Source: Burkholderia sp. Bp8963 (GTDB taxonomy: Bacteria > Pseudomonadota > Gammaproteobacteria > Burkholderiales > Burkholderiaceae). Taken from it: a stretch of DNA of 52,209 nucleotides. Under the pieces are notes generated by a model that was given only the letters and a program-made list of their open reading frames with translations, was not told the origin of the DNA and ran no database searches. Position 1 is the first letter of the stretch; each line of letters starts with the position of its first letter. The stretch covers positions 1-52,209 of the forward strand of contig NZ_QTQP01000050.1 in the NCBI RefSeq assembly GCF_003854275.1, given 5' to 3'. Below are positions 8,223 to 16,912 of this stretch, in pieces. The position numbers were made by a program, and so were the translations under genes.

Positions 8223-9776
8223 TCACTTCTGCGCGAGCGGCGCGCCTGTGCCAGTGGCGCCGCCAGCCGGCACGGCCGACGTCCCGCTCGCCGGCGCGGC
8301 CACGCTGCCCGTCTCGCGCGCCATCTGCGACGCGTCCCAGCCGCCGCCGAGCGCCTTCACGAGCCCGACCGACGACACCATCCGCTGTCCCGAGATCGTC
8401 GCGAGCTTCTGGTGCGCGGTGAACGCGGTCGTCTGCGCGGTCAGCACGTTCAGGTAGCCGACCGTGCCGGCCTTGTACTGGTTCGTCACGATCGCGAGCG
8501 CGTGCTCGGCGCTGTCGACCGCCTGCCGCTGCACGTCGATTTCCTGCGCGAGGATGCGTTGCGACGCGAGATTGTCCTCGACGTCCTGGAACGCGGTGAG
8601 GACGGAGAGCCGGTACGCGGCGACGTCCTGGTCGTAGGTCGCGCGCGCGGCGTCGGTCTGCGCGGCGCGCAGGCCCGCGTCGAACAGCGTTGCCGCGAGC
8701 TGCGGGCCGACCGTCCAGAAGCGCGCCGGCAGCGTGAACAGGTTCGACCACACCGAGCTCTGCACGCCGCCCTGCGCGGACAGCGTGAGCGTCGGGAAGA
8801 ACGCCGAGATCGCGACGCCGATCTGCTCGTTGGCCGCCGCCGCGCGGCGTTCGGCCGCTGCGATGTCGGGCCGCCGCTCGAGCAGTGCCGACGGCACGTC
8901 GACCGGCGTGACGGGCGGCTCGGCGGTGAGCGGCATCGGCGGCAGCGAGAACGTCGACGCCGGTTCGCCGATCAGCGTCGCGATCGCATGTTCGTACTGC
9001 GCGCGCGCGACGCCGTTCTCGATCGCGGCCGCCTGCGCGCTTTGCAGCTGCGTCTGCGCCTGGATCACGTCCGCGCGGGCGGCGACGCCCTGCGCGTACT
9101 GGTTCTGCGTCAGCTGCAGCGAGCGCGCGTACGACGCGACGGTATCGTCGAGCAGCTTCTGCAGCGCGTCGGCGGTGCGCAGCTGGAAGTAGGTCTGCGC
9201 GAGCGTCGCCTGCTGCGACAGCCGCGCATTCGCGAGATCGGCGGCGGCCGCCGCTTCGCCCGCGCGCTGCGCGCCGACCGTGCGGCTGACCTTGCCCCAC
9301 AGGTCGGGCTCCCACGACGCGTCGAGGCCGACGCTGTAGCTGTTGTTGATCGATCCGGAACTGCCGCCGCTGAAGCTCGACGACGACACCGACGTGTGTG
9401 GCGTGCGCGCGCGCGACGCCGATGCGTTGAAACCCACCGTCGGGAAATACGCGGCGCGCGCCTCGGCGACGAGCGCGCGCGCCTGCCGGTACGCGGCCGC
9501 CGATTGCGCGATGGTCTGGTTCGACGCATTGAGCTTGTCGACCAGCGTGTTCAGCTGCGCGTCGCTGTAGACGGTCCACCACGCGCCGCGGTCCGCGCGA
9601 TCGGCCGGTTGCGCGACCTTCCAGCCGGCGGGCGCTTCCTTGAACGCAGCGGGCATGGGCGTATCGGGGCGGTGATAGTCGGGCCCGACGGCGCAGCCGG
9701 CAAGCAGCACGGCCGTCGCGAAGGCGACGGCGGCACTCAGCGGGCGACGGGCGCGCGGGGATGGGGCGTACGGCAT
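8223..9776 (-). CDS. Outer-membrane efflux lipoprotein, NodT/OprM family
   Basis: A 517-residue TolC-like channel of tripartite pumps. The signal peptide ends in a lipobox (LLAGC, Cys28), followed by AVGPDYHRPDTPMP, the standard opening of the NodT/OprM family. Two outer-membrane efflux repeats are visible, with the second near LAATLFDAGLRAAQTDAARATYDQ (typical LFDxG motif). A serine-rich loop (SSSSFSGGSSGSINNS) may be surface-exposed. It is divergent from the marR-type gene with 360 nt between, and probably works with the drug exporter at 10803. No membrane-fusion gene accompanies it here, which is unusual. Confidence 0.94.
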   Translation of the reverse strand: MPYAPSPRARRPLSAAVAFATAVLLAGCAVGPDYHRPDTPMPAAFKEAPAGWKVAQPADRADRGAWWTVYSDAQLNTLVDKLNASNQTIAQSAAAYRQARALVAEARAAYFPTVGFNASASRARTPHTSVSSSSFSGGSSGSINNSYSVGLDASWEPDLWGKVSRTVGAQRAGEAAAAADLANARLSQQATLAQTYFQLRTADALQKLLDDTVASYARSLQLTQNQYAQGVAARADVIQAQTQLQSAQAAAIENGVARAQYEHAIATLIGEPASTFSLPPMPLTAEPPVTPVDVPSALLERRPDIAAAERRAAAANEQIGVAISAFFPTLTLSAQGGVQSSVWSNLFTLPARFWTVGPQLAATLFDAGLRAAQTDAARATYDQDVAAYRLSVLTAFQDVEDNLASQRILAQEIDVQRQAVDSAEHALAIVTNQYKAGTVGYLNVLTAQTTAFTAHQKLATISGQRMVSSVGLVKALGGGWDASQMARETGSVAAPASGTSAVPAGGATGTGAPLAQK

Positions 9777-10136
9777 CGTGTAATTCCTGTCTGGACGCGG
9801 CCCGGTGGACGGGCGCGCGATGCGGCCGGGCGACCGCAGGCGGACAAATGGTAACTGACGGCGGGGAAGCTGCGCAGTCGTTAGGGTACGGTGCGCGGCA
9901 GCGGGAATGTGTTACCGGCGCGGTGCGCAGGTTTACAGGGGATTACAGCAGCAGGATTACGGCGGGGGCATTACAGCCGGCAAACCGCGCATCGGCGGGT
10001 GCGTGCGGCTCGTCTCCGGCAGTGCAACATGCACGTCGTAACTGGTTGCCTGAAATAATATTGACCAAGCAATTAATTTTCAAGATACTGGTCGCGTTTT
10101 TCCAACAATGCACTGTTGCAGCGCGCGCAATCGAGA
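9777..10136. promoter_or_regulatory. Divergent control region between efflux lipoprotein and marR
   Basis: This 360-nt gap holds five TTACNG-type motifs on the plus strand (TTAC starting at 9912, 9933, 9943, 9957, 9971) and, nearer marR, an AT-rich promoter. A short inverted repeat CAACA-N6-TGTTG lies at 10103-10118, just before the start. The repeated TTAC elements could be operator half-sites, but no regulator can be assigned. Confidence 0.45.
10061..10089 (+). promoter_or_regulatory. Sigma-70 promoter of the marR gene with overlapping inverted repeat
   Basis: TTGACC (10061-10066), 17-nt spacer, GATACT (10084-10089). The pair GACCA (10063-10067) and TGGTC (10089-10093) forms an inverted repeat that brackets the promoter, the layout expected for a MarR-type autorepressor. 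The spacer is strongly AT-rich in a GC-rich setting. Confidence 0.6.
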
Positions 10137-10625
10137 ATGAACGGCGGCCTCTACGATCCCGACGACATCCAGCTGGAAACGAGTCTCGGCTACTACCTGA
10201 CGAAGGCGCGTCAGGCGCTGGTCGAGCGGATGGACCGTGCGCTCGAGCCGCTCGACCTGACCGCGCAGCAAGTCGGCGTGATCCTGCTGCTGTCGCGCGG
10301 CTACGTGCGCACGCCATTCGAGCTGTCGCGCAAGATGTCGTACGACAGCGGCTCGATGACACGGCTGCTCGACCGTCTCGAGCGCAAGGGTTTCATCGTG
10401 CGGTCGCGCAGCGAGCAGGACCGCCGCGTGATCGAGCTGTCGCTGACCGAGCGCGGCGCCGACGCCGCCCGCGCGCTGCCGTCGGTGATCGCGACCGCGC
10501 TGAACGCGCAGCTCACCGGCTTCTCGGCCGACGAGCTCGCGATGCTCACGGGCCTGCTGCAGCGTTTCATCGCGAACGGCCCCGGCACGCTCGCGTGCGA
10601 ATCGTCCGGCGAGCCGGACTGCTGA
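10137..10625 (+). CDS. MarR-family transcriptional regulator
   Basis: A 162-residue winged-helix regulator. The helix-turn-helix and wing are seen in ELSRKMSYDSGSMTRLLDRLERKGFIVRSRSEQDRRVIELSLTERG, a textbook MarR signature. MarR proteins bind as dimers and are usually released by phenolic ligands. ATG 10137 is preferred over an in-frame TTG at 10116, which falls inside the inverted repeat. Divergent efflux lipoprotein and downstream exporter are the likely targets. Confidence 0.92.
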   Translation: MNGGLYDPDDIQLETSLGYYLTKARQALVERMDRALEPLDLTAQQVGVILLLSRGYVRTPFELSRKMSYDSGSMTRLLDRLERKGFIVRSRSEQDRRVIELSLTERGADAARALPSVIATALNAQLTGFSADELAMLTGLLQRFIANGPGTLACESSGEPDC

Positions 10626-10802
10626 TGCGAAGCGAGGTGCGATGTCCAGGTTAAACATTCGCTTATTTATCTGTCTGGGCAGAAGATGACGCGTCATACG
10701 CTCACCGCCAGGTGCTCTCCCCTGCCCCCGGCCGGTTCGTGCTGCGTCGCGATACGGCACGCGTTGCGCGCGCATCGTGCGCGCCGCACTTAGGAGAATC
10801 CG
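10626..10802. other. Gap where a membrane-fusion gene would be expected
   Basis: The 177 nt between marR and the exporter carry no sizeable reading frame. A 15-codon frame (10642-10689) with an AT-rich body and no visible homology is present. In EmrAB-type clusters this position usually holds the HlyD/EmrA gene; nothing of it is recognisable here. Confidence 0.5.
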
Positions 10803-12374
10803 ATGTCCGCCACCACGGCTTCCGCGGGCTCGCCCGCGTCCCGCGCCGCCGAACCGGCGCCGCTATCCGGCGGCGCCCTCGCGCTGCTCACCGTCGGGCT
10901 CGCGCTCGGCACGTTCATGGAAGTGCTCGATACGTCGATCGCGAACGTCGCGGTGCCGACGATCTCGGGCAGCCTCGGCGTCGCGACGAGCGAAGGCACG
11001 TGGGTGATCTCGTCGTATTCGGTCGCGTCGGCGATCGCGGTGCCGCTCACCGGCTGGCTCGCGCGGCGGGTCGGCGAGGTACGGTTGTTCACGCTGTCGG
11101 TGCTCGCATTCACGATCGCGTCCGCGCTGTGCGGCCTCGCGACCAACTTCGAGACGCTGATCGCGTTCCGGCTGCTGCAGGGGCTCGTGTCGGGGCCGAT
11201 GGTGCCGCTGTCGCAGACGATCCTGATGCGCAGCTACCCGCCCGCGAAACGCGGGCTCGCGCTCGGGCTATGGGCGATGACGGTGATCGTGGCGCCGATC
11301 TTCGGCCCGTTGCTCGGCGGCTGGATCAGCGACAACTACACGTGGCCGTGGATCTTCTACATCAACCTGCCGATCGGCGTGTTTTCCGCAATCTGCGCGT
11401 TCGTGCTGCTGCGCGGCCGCGAGACGAAGACGACGAAGCAGCGGATCGATGCGGTCGGCCTCGCGCTGCTCGTGATCGGCGTGTCGTGCCTGCAGATGAT
11501 GCTCGACCTCGGCAAGGACCGCGACTGGTTCAACTCGACGTTCATCGCCGCGCTCGCGCTGATCGCGGTCGTGTCGCTCGCGTTCATGCTCGTGTGGGAG
11601 GCGACCGAGAAGGAGCCTGTCGTCGATCTGTCGCTGTTCAAGGATCGCAACTTTGCGCTCGGCGCGATGATCATCTCGTTCGGCTTCATGGCGTTTTTCG
11701 GCTCGGTCGTGATCTTCCCGCTGTGGCTGCAGACGGTGATGGGCTACACGGCCGGCAAGGCCGGCCTCGCGACCGCGCCGGTCGGGCTGCTCGCGCTCGT
11801 GCTGTCGCCGCTGATCGGCCGCAACATGCACCGGCTCGACCTGCGGATGGTCGCAAGCTTCGCATTCGTCGTGTTCGCCGGCGTGTCGATCTGGAACTCG
11901 ACGTTCACGCTCGACGTGCCGTTCAATCATGTGATCCTGCCGCGGCTCGTGCAGGGGATCGGCGTCGCGTGCTTCTTCGTGCCGATGACGACGATCACGC
12001 TGTCGAGCATCCCTGACGAGCGGCTCGCGAGCGCGTCGGGGTTGTCGAACTTCCTGCGCACGCTGTCCGGCGCGATCGGCACCGCGGCCAGCTCGACGTT
12101 CTGGGAGAACGACGCGATCTACCACCACGCGCGGCTGTCGGAATCGGTGAGCGTCTATGCGCAGAGCACGGTCGACTACCAGGGCGCGTTGTCGCAGCTC
12201 GGCGTGGCCGGCCAGATGGCGAATGCGCAGCTCAACCAGATCGTCACGCAGCAGGGCTTCATGATGGCGACCAACGACTTCTTCCACCTGTCGGCGATCA
12301 TGTTCGTCGCGCTCGCGGCGCTCGTGTGGGTCACCAAGCCGAGGAAGGGCGCGGGGCCGGCGATGGGGCATTGA
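10803..12374 (+). CDS. DHA2-family (14-TM) drug:H+ antiporter, EmrB/QacA type
   Basis: A 523-residue major-facilitator exporter. Motif D1 of 14-TM exporters is clear (LDTSIANVAVPTISGSLG), followed by WVISSYSVASAIAVPLTGWLARRVG and the G-R motif near RLLQGLVSGPMVPLSQTILMRSYPPAKRG. The 14 hydrophobic segments run to about residue 515. A ribosome site AGGAGA precedes the ATG. It is in the same orientation as marR, and the outer-membrane partner is the divergent NodT-like gene. Substrate unknown; EmrB relatives export hydrophobic drugs and detergents. Confidence 0.94.
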   Translation: MSATTASAGSPASRAAEPAPLSGGALALLTVGLALGTFMEVLDTSIANVAVPTISGSLGVATSEGTWVISSYSVASAIAVPLTGWLARRVGEVRLFTLSVLAFTIASALCGLATNFETLIAFRLLQGLVSGPMVPLSQTILMRSYPPAKRGLALGLWAMTVIVAPIFGPLLGGWISDNYTWPWIFYINLPIGVFSAICAFVLLRGRETKTTKQRIDAVGLALLVIGVSCLQMMLDLGKDRDWFNSTFIAALALIAVVSLAFMLVWEATEKEPVVDLSLFKDRNFALGAMIISFGFMAFFGSVVIFPLWLQTVMGYTAGKAGLATAPVGLLALVLSPLIGRNMHRLDLRMVASFAFVVFAGVSIWNSTFTLDVPFNHVILPRLVQGIGVACFFVPMTTITLSSIPDERLASASGLSNFLRTLSGAIGTAASSTFWENDAIYHHARLSESVSVYAQSTVDYQGALSQLGVAGQMANAQLNQIVTQQGFMMATNDFFHLSAIMFVALAALVWVTKPRKGAGPAMGH

Positions 12375-12442
12375 GCGAGCGGCGCAGGCCGTCCACTCGA
12401 ATATGCATGGCGACGCCGCGATAGCCACTCGCCGCCTTTCGG

Positions 12443-13369
12443 TTAGTCCCTCGCCCTTAACCCGCCAAACGCAAGATCGTCCCCGGGCGCGACCGGCAGC
12501 GTCGCCCGCGCGACCTCGAGCCACGCGCGCGCCGCGTGCGACAGGTAGCCCTTTTTCAGCCAGCCGAGCGCGATCGCCCAGGTGATTTCCGGCTCGACGA
12601 TCGGCCTGCAAGTGAACTGCCCCACATCGAGGCGCCGGCAGTACGGCTCGGGCAACAATGCAATGCCGACCCCCGCGTGCACGAGCGCAGCCATGAAATC
12701 CCAATGGCCGCTGCGGCTCACGATCGACGGTGTGAAACCGGCCTGACGGCACGCGTCGAGCACCGCGTCGTGCAGCGCGAGGCTTTCCGCGTAGAACACG
12801 AACGACTCGCGCGCGAGGTCGGCGAGCGGCACGGCCACTTGATCCTCCCAGCGCGACTCGCGCGGCGCGACGAGCCACAGCGGCGCGCGCACCATCGGCA
12901 GCCGCTCGAACGTCGCGGGATCGACAGGCTCCAGCAAGCCGCCGAGCTCCAGCTCGCCCGACATCAGCGCCGCCTCGATCATCCGCGCGCCCTGCTCGAA
13001 CAGCTTCAGCTCGATGTTCGGGTAACGCTGCTTGTACGCGGCGATGATCGGCGTAAACAACGAGCCGCCGAGCGGCGGGATCCCGATCGCCAGCTCGCCG
13101 CGGCCGAGCGTGCCGAGGTCGTTCAGCTCCGACTGCAGCTGCGCCTGCGCGGCGAGCACGTCCTGCCCGCGCTGAAACACGATCCGCCCGGCGTCGGTCA
13201 GCACCATCTGCCGACCGTCGCGCAGCAACAGCGGCGAGCCGATCTCGTCCTCGAGCGCCTTCACCATCTTGCTGATGGTCGGCTGGGTCACGAACAGCTT
13301 GTCCGCCGCCGCGGTGAAGCTCTGCTGGCGGACCACCTCGACGAAATACCGCAGCGCGCGCAATTCCAT
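12443..13369 (-). CDS. LysR-type regulator next to the lrgAB/cidAB pair (CidR-like)
   Basis: A 308-residue LysR regulator. The N-terminal HTH (SFTAAADKLFVTQPTISKMVKALEDEIG) and the effector-binding domain (RGELAIGIPPLGGSLFTPIIAAYKQRYPNI) are typical. It starts at ATG 13369 (MELRALRYF); an in-frame ATG 24 nt upstream is less likely. It is divergent from the holin-like pair at 13506, the usual layout for a CidR-type activator that responds to acetate or acidic metabolites in other bacteria. The link to this pair is inferred from context. Confidence 0.92.
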   Translation of the reverse strand: MELRALRYFVEVVRQQSFTAAADKLFVTQPTISKMVKALEDEIGSPLLLRDGRQMVLTDAGRIVFQRGQDVLAAQAQLQSELNDLGTLGRGELAIGIPPLGGSLFTPIIAAYKQRYPNIELKLFEQGARMIEAALMSGELELGGLLEPVDPATFERLPMVRAPLWLVAPRESRWEDQVAVPLADLARESFVFYAESLALHDAVLDACRQAGFTPSIVSRSGHWDFMAALVHAGVGIALLPEPYCRRLDVGQFTCRPIVEPEITWAIALGWLKKGYLSHAARAWLEVARATLPVAPGDDLAFGGLRARD

Positions 13370-13403
13370 CAGCGCCTCCCCAAATTGGTGCAACGGTCAG
13401 TGA

Positions 13404-13418
13404 ATTCCGAATTGGAAT
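13404..13418. promoter_or_regulatory. LysR-type operator
   Basis: Perfect inverted repeat ATTCC-N5-GGAAT, an LTTR box of the T-N11-A class. Its centre (13411) is about 65 nt upstream of the start expected from the TATACT at 13464-13469, the standard position of an LTTR recognition site, and lies 42 nt before the divergent lysR start. Confidence 0.6.
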
Positions 13419-13440
13419 GACAAGGATAGAGACAAGTCAT

Positions 13441-13469
13441 TTTATTTATGGATGAGGGAATCCTATACT
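13441..13469 (+). promoter_or_regulatory. Candidate promoter of the lrgA/lrgB-like pair
   Basis: TATACT at 13464-13469 is a near-consensus -10. The hexamer 17 nt upstream (TTTATT, 13441-13446) is a poor -35, consistent with a promoter needing an activator such as the divergent LysR protein. Confidence 0.5.
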
Positions 13470-13505
13470 TGCGCCATTGAAGAAATATCTGTATGGGAGC
13501 CCGCC

Positions 13506-13982
13506 ATGAACAAGTCGATCGCCGTTGCCGCCGCCCGGCCCGCCGTCGCTGCCGCACCTGCCGTTTCCGCCGGCGTGGCGCACACCGGACGGATCGCGCT
13601 GCAGGCCGCCGCGCTCGGCGTGCTGTGGATGGCGGTCGACTGGGTCGTGCGCGCGGTCGGGCTGCCGATCCCGTCCGGCGTGATCGGCCTCGCGGTGCTG
13701 CTCGTGCTGCTGTTTTCCGGCGGCGTCGCGACCAAGTGGGTGAAGGACGGCGCGAACTGGCTACTGTCCGACATGCTGCTGTTCTTCGTGCCGGCCGCGG
13801 TCGCGGCCGTGCAGTACGGCGGGCTGTTCCGCGAGGATGGCTGGCGGCTCGCGCTCGTCGTCGTCGCAGGCACCGCGTTCGTGATGGTATCGGTGGCCGT
13901 CGCGGTCGATCTCGCCGCGAAGCTCGAGCGCCGGCTCGCCGCGCAGCGCGTGGTCGCCGAACGCCGCCGCGTGCACGGCTGA
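13506..13982 (+). CDS. CidA/LrgA-family holin-like membrane protein
   Basis: A 158-residue membrane protein of the CidA/LrgA family. The signature GLPIPSGVIGLAVLLVLLFSGGVATKWVKDGANWLLSDMLLFFVPAAVAAVQY is evident. Four membrane helices are predicted by eye. In the family it acts with CidB/LrgB in control of cell lysis and, in newer work, in export of pyruvate or small metabolites. The 26-residue Ala-rich N-terminus is longer than the Staphylococcus prototypes. The partner gene follows 38 nt downstream. Confidence 0.9.
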   Translation: MNKSIAVAAARPAVAAAPAVSAGVAHTGRIALQAAALGVLWMAVDWVVRAVGLPIPSGVIGLAVLLVLLFSGGVATKWVKDGANWLLSDMLLFFVPAAVAAVQYGGLFREDGWRLALVVVAGTAFVMVSVAVAVDLAAKLERRLAAQRVVAERRRVHG

Positions 13983-14020
13983 GCCCGCCCGTTTCCGGAA
14001 CCGCCTGCCTGGAGCCCGTG

Positions 14021-14743
14021 ATGCTTGACCCGCTGTCGAACCTGTCCGCCGATCAGACAAATGCCGCGATTTCCGTCGGCTGCTTCGTGCTGACGATCGC
14101 GCTGTATTTCGCGTCGAAGCGGCTCTATGCGTACAAGAAGACGCTGCTGTTCTCGCCGCTCGTGTTCGTGCCGGGCGTGCTGGTCGCGCTCGTCGCACTG
14201 ACGGGCATCCCGTATTCGGTCTACTTCCGCGACACGCGCTGGCTGATGTGGCTGCTCGGCCCGGCGACGATCGCGTTCGCGGTGCCGATCTACGACTACC
14301 GCGACCTGATCCGCCGGCACTGGCTGTCGCTGTCCGTCGGCGTCGCGGTCGGGATTGCCGCCGGGGTCTGCGGGTCGCTGCTGCTCGCGAAGCTGCTGCA
14401 CCTGTCGCCGGAGCTGCAGCGCTCGCTGATGACGCGCTCGGTATCGACGCCGTTCGCGCTGGCCGTCTCCGACAAGATCCACGCGCCGAAGGACCTGACC
14501 GCGCTGTTCGTTATCGCGACCGGCATCTGCGGGATGCTGCTCGGCGAGATCGTGCTCGCGCTCGTGCCGCTGCGCACGCGGCTCGCGCGCGGCGCGCTGT
14601 TCGGCGCGGCCGCGCACGGCGTCGGCACCGCGAAGGCGCGCGAGATCGGCAGCGAGGAAGGCGTCGTGTCGAGCCTCACGATGATGATCGCGGGCGTCGC
14701 GATGGTGCTGCTCGCGCCCGTGTTGACGTTGCTGCCGATCTGA
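14021..14743 (+). CDS. CidB/LrgB-family membrane protein
   Basis: A 240-residue polytopic membrane protein. The LrgB signature SVSTPFALAVSDKIHAPKDLTALFVIATGICGMLLGEIVL and the C-terminal FGAAAHGVGTAKAREIGSEEGVVSSL are diagnostic. It is the obligate partner of the CidA/LrgA-like protein just upstream. Start ATG 14021 has GGAG upstream. A GC-rich hairpin (14749-14763, no T-run) follows the stop. Confidence 0.92.
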   Translation: MLDPLSNLSADQTNAAISVGCFVLTIALYFASKRLYAYKKTLLFSPLVFVPGVLVALVALTGIPYSVYFRDTRWLMWLLGPATIAFAVPIYDYRDLIRRHWLSLSVGVAVGIAAGVCGSLLLAKLLHLSPELQRSLMTRSVSTPFALAVSDKIHAPKDLTALFVIATGICGMLLGEIVLALVPLRTRLARGALFGAAAHGVGTAKAREIGSEEGVVSSLTMMIAGVAMVLLAPVLTLLPI

Positions 14744-14910
14744 GCGGACCCGCCCCCGGCGGGCCGCCCCGCGCGCCGCGTTCCCTTCATCCCGCCTCCA
14801 GCCACCCGACAATCGGCTGAGATAGCCGCAAATCCCCCCTCTTTTCCGCCCATCGGCGTCGGGCCGGATGCCGAACAATGCATGCTACGAGACATCACGC
14901 ACGCATCCAC

Positions 14911-15417
14911 ATGGCCTCCACGACCGCAAATCCGCCCGCCGGCAATCCGGCATCGTCCGGCAAGCTCAAGCGCATCGCGCTCATTGCCGTCATCGCGCTC
15001 GGTGCGGCGGCCGCCGCCGCGGGCGGCATGTACGTGTTCCTGAGCAAGGAAGGCGTCGGCCACGCCGCGGCCGCGAGCAGCGAGCCGGCGCCGCTGGCCG
15101 CGCCGGTGTTCTTCGCGCTCGATCCGCTCACCGTGAACCTGCAGTCGGACGACGGCGCCCAGCACTACCTGCGCGTCGGCCTGTCGCTGAAGCTCACCGA
15201 CCCGAAGGCGCAGGAGCAGCTGACCGCGCGGATGCCGGAAATCCGCAGCCGGATCCTGCTCGCGCTGTCGAACAAGCATCCCGAGGATCTCGCGACGCCC
15301 GACGGCAAGCGCGCGCTCGCCGACGAGCTGAAGGGCCTGGCCGAGCAGCCGACCCAGCCCGGCAACCAGCGTGCGCATGTCGACGACGTGCTGTTTACCG
15401 AGTTCGTCGTCCAGTAA
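14911..15417 (+). CDS. fliL: Flagellar basal-body-associated protein FliL
   Basis: A 168-residue protein with one N-terminal membrane helix (about residues 21-45) and a periplasmic stomatin-like domain (FFALDPLTVNLQ...YLRVGLSLKL), typical of FliL, which surrounds the stator and supports torque and swarming. The C-terminus KGLAEQPTQPG...VDDVLFTEFVVQ is conserved in the family. ATG 14911 is chosen; an ATG 33 nt upstream is possible, and neither has a strong ribosome site. It heads the fliLMNOPQR operon, 167 nt after lrgB. Confidence 0.93.
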   Translation: MASTTANPPAGNPASSGKLKRIALIAVIALGAAAAAAGGMYVFLSKEGVGHAAAASSEPAPLAAPVFFALDPLTVNLQSDDGAQHYLRVGLSLKLTDPKAQEQLTARMPEIRSRILLALSNKHPEDLATPDGKRALADELKGLAEQPTQPGNQRAHVDDVLFTEFVVQ

Positions 15418-15441
15418 CGCCGCCGCAAACAAGGAGCGCGC

Positions 15442-16440
15442 ATGGGCCACGAAGAATTCATGTCCCAGGAGGAGGTCGATGCCCTCCTCAAGGGCGTCAC
15501 GGGCGAAACCGACGCCGCCGACGAATCGCGCGACTCGTCGGGCGTCCGCCCCTACAACATCGCGACGCAGGAGCGGATCGTCCGCGGCCGGATGCCCGGC
15601 CTCGAGATCATCAACGACCGCTTCGCGCGCCTGCTCAGGATCGGCATCTTCAACTTCATGCGGCGCACCGCGGAAATCTCCGTGAGCCAGGTGAAGGTGC
15701 AGAAGTACAGCGAGTTCACCCGCAACCTGCCGATCCCGACGAACCTGAACCTCGTGCACGTGAAGCCGCTGCGCGGCACGTCGCTGTTCGTGTTCGACCC
15801 GAACCTCGTGTTCTTCGTCGTCGACAACCTGTTCGGCGGCGACGGGCGCTTTCACACGCGCGTCGAGGGCCGCGACTTCACCGCGACCGAGCAGCGCATC
15901 ATCGGCAAGCTGCTGAACCTCGTGTTCGAGCACTACACGACCGCATGGAAGAGCGTGCGGCCGCTGCAGTTCGAATTCGTGCGCTCGGAGATGCACACGC
16001 AGTTCGCGAACGTCGCGACGCCGAACGAGATCGTGATCGTCACGCAGTTCTCGATCGAGTTCGGGCCGACGGGCGGCACGCTGCACATCTGCATGCCGTA
16101 TTCGATGGTCGAGCCGATTCGCGACGTGCTCGCGTCGCCGATCCAGGGCGAGGCGCTCGAGGTCGACCGCCGCTGGGTGCGCGTGCTGTCGCAGCAGGTG
16201 CAGGCGGCCGAGGTCGAGCTGACCGCGGATCTCGCCGAGGTCCCGACGACGTTCGAGAAGCTGCTCAACCTGCGCGCGGGCGACGTGCTGCCGCTCGAGA
16301 TCGGCGACGCGATCACCGCGAAGGTCGACGGCGTGCCGGTGATGGAATGCGGTTACGGGATTTTCAATGGTCAATATGCGTTGCGCGTGCAGAAGATGAT
16401 CAGCGCGGGCGACACGATGAAGGAAGGTGGATATGAGTGA
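15442..16440 (+). CDS. fliM: Flagellar motor switch protein FliM
   Basis: A 332-residue C-ring protein. The N-terminal CheY-P binding segment (FMSQEEVDALLKGVTGE) is intact, the middle domain has the GGxG-like FGGDGRFHTRVEGRDFTATEQRII, and the C-terminal SpoA-like domain covers about residues 250-320. It acts with FliN to set rotation direction. A GGAG ribosome site precedes ATG 15442. The end overlaps fliN by 8 nt. Confidence 0.97.
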   Translation: MGHEEFMSQEEVDALLKGVTGETDAADESRDSSGVRPYNIATQERIVRGRMPGLEIINDRFARLLRIGIFNFMRRTAEISVSQVKVQKYSEFTRNLPIPTNLNLVHVKPLRGTSLFVFDPNLVFFVVDNLFGGDGRFHTRVEGRDFTATEQRIIGKLLNLVFEHYTTAWKSVRPLQFEFVRSEMHTQFANVATPNEIVIVTQFSIEFGPTGGTLHICMPYSMVEPIRDVLASPIQGEALEVDRRWVRVLSQQVQAAEVELTADLAEVPTTFEKLLNLRAGDVLPLEIGDAITAKVDGVPVMECGYGIFNGQYALRVQKMISAGDTMKEGGYE

Positions 16441-16912
16441 GCTGAATCAGACGCCCGAACTCGACGCGCAGGCGCTCGCCGATGCCGCGCTGGCGGAAAC
16501 GGCCGCAGCGCAGGCCGAGCCCGAGGCCGATCCGGGCATGGACGACTGGGCGGCCGCGCTCGCCGAGCAGAACCATCAGCCGGTCCAGGCGGGCGCGACG
16601 GGCGCCGGCGTGTTCCAGCCGCTGTCGAAGGCCGCGGCGAACTCGACGCACAACGACATCGAGATGATTCTCGACATCCCGGTCAAGATGACCGTGGAAC
16701 TCGGCCGCACGAAGATCGCGATCCGCAACCTGCTACAGCTCGCGCAGGGCTCGGTCGTCGAGCTCGACGGCATGGCCGGCGAGCCGATGGACGTGCTCGT
16801 CAACGGCTGCCTGATCGCGCAGGGCGAGGTGGTGGTCGTCAACGACAAGTTCGGCATCCGGCTGACGGACATCATCACGCCGTCCGAACGTATCCGGAAG
16901 CTCAACCGATGA
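16433..16912 (+). CDS. fliN: Flagellar motor switch protein FliN
   Basis: A 159-residue C-ring protein. The variable Ala/Glu-rich N-terminus (about 75 residues) is followed by the SpoA domain: ILDIPVKMTVELGRTKIAIRNLLQLAQGSVVELDG...DVLVNGCLIAQGEVVVVNDKFGIRLTDI, a full FliN signature. ATG 16433 has a strong AAGGAAGG site placed inside the end of fliM. The last bases overlap the fliO start (ATGA). Confidence 0.97.
   Translation: MSELNQTPELDAQALADAALAETAAAQAEPEADPGMDDWAAALAEQNHQPVQAGATGAGVFQPLSKAAANSTHNDIEMILDIPVKMTVELGRTKIAIRNLLQLAQGSVVELDGMAGEPMDVLVNGCLIAQGEVVVVNDKFGIRLTDIITPSERIRKLNR

Noticed and set aside
12375..12442. Terminator between the DHA2 exporter and lysR
   Set aside because: No stable stem with T-run was found in the short gap.
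14296..16374. Antisense frame opposite lrgB, fliL and fliM
   Set aside because: Spans several real genes on the other strand and has shadow composition.
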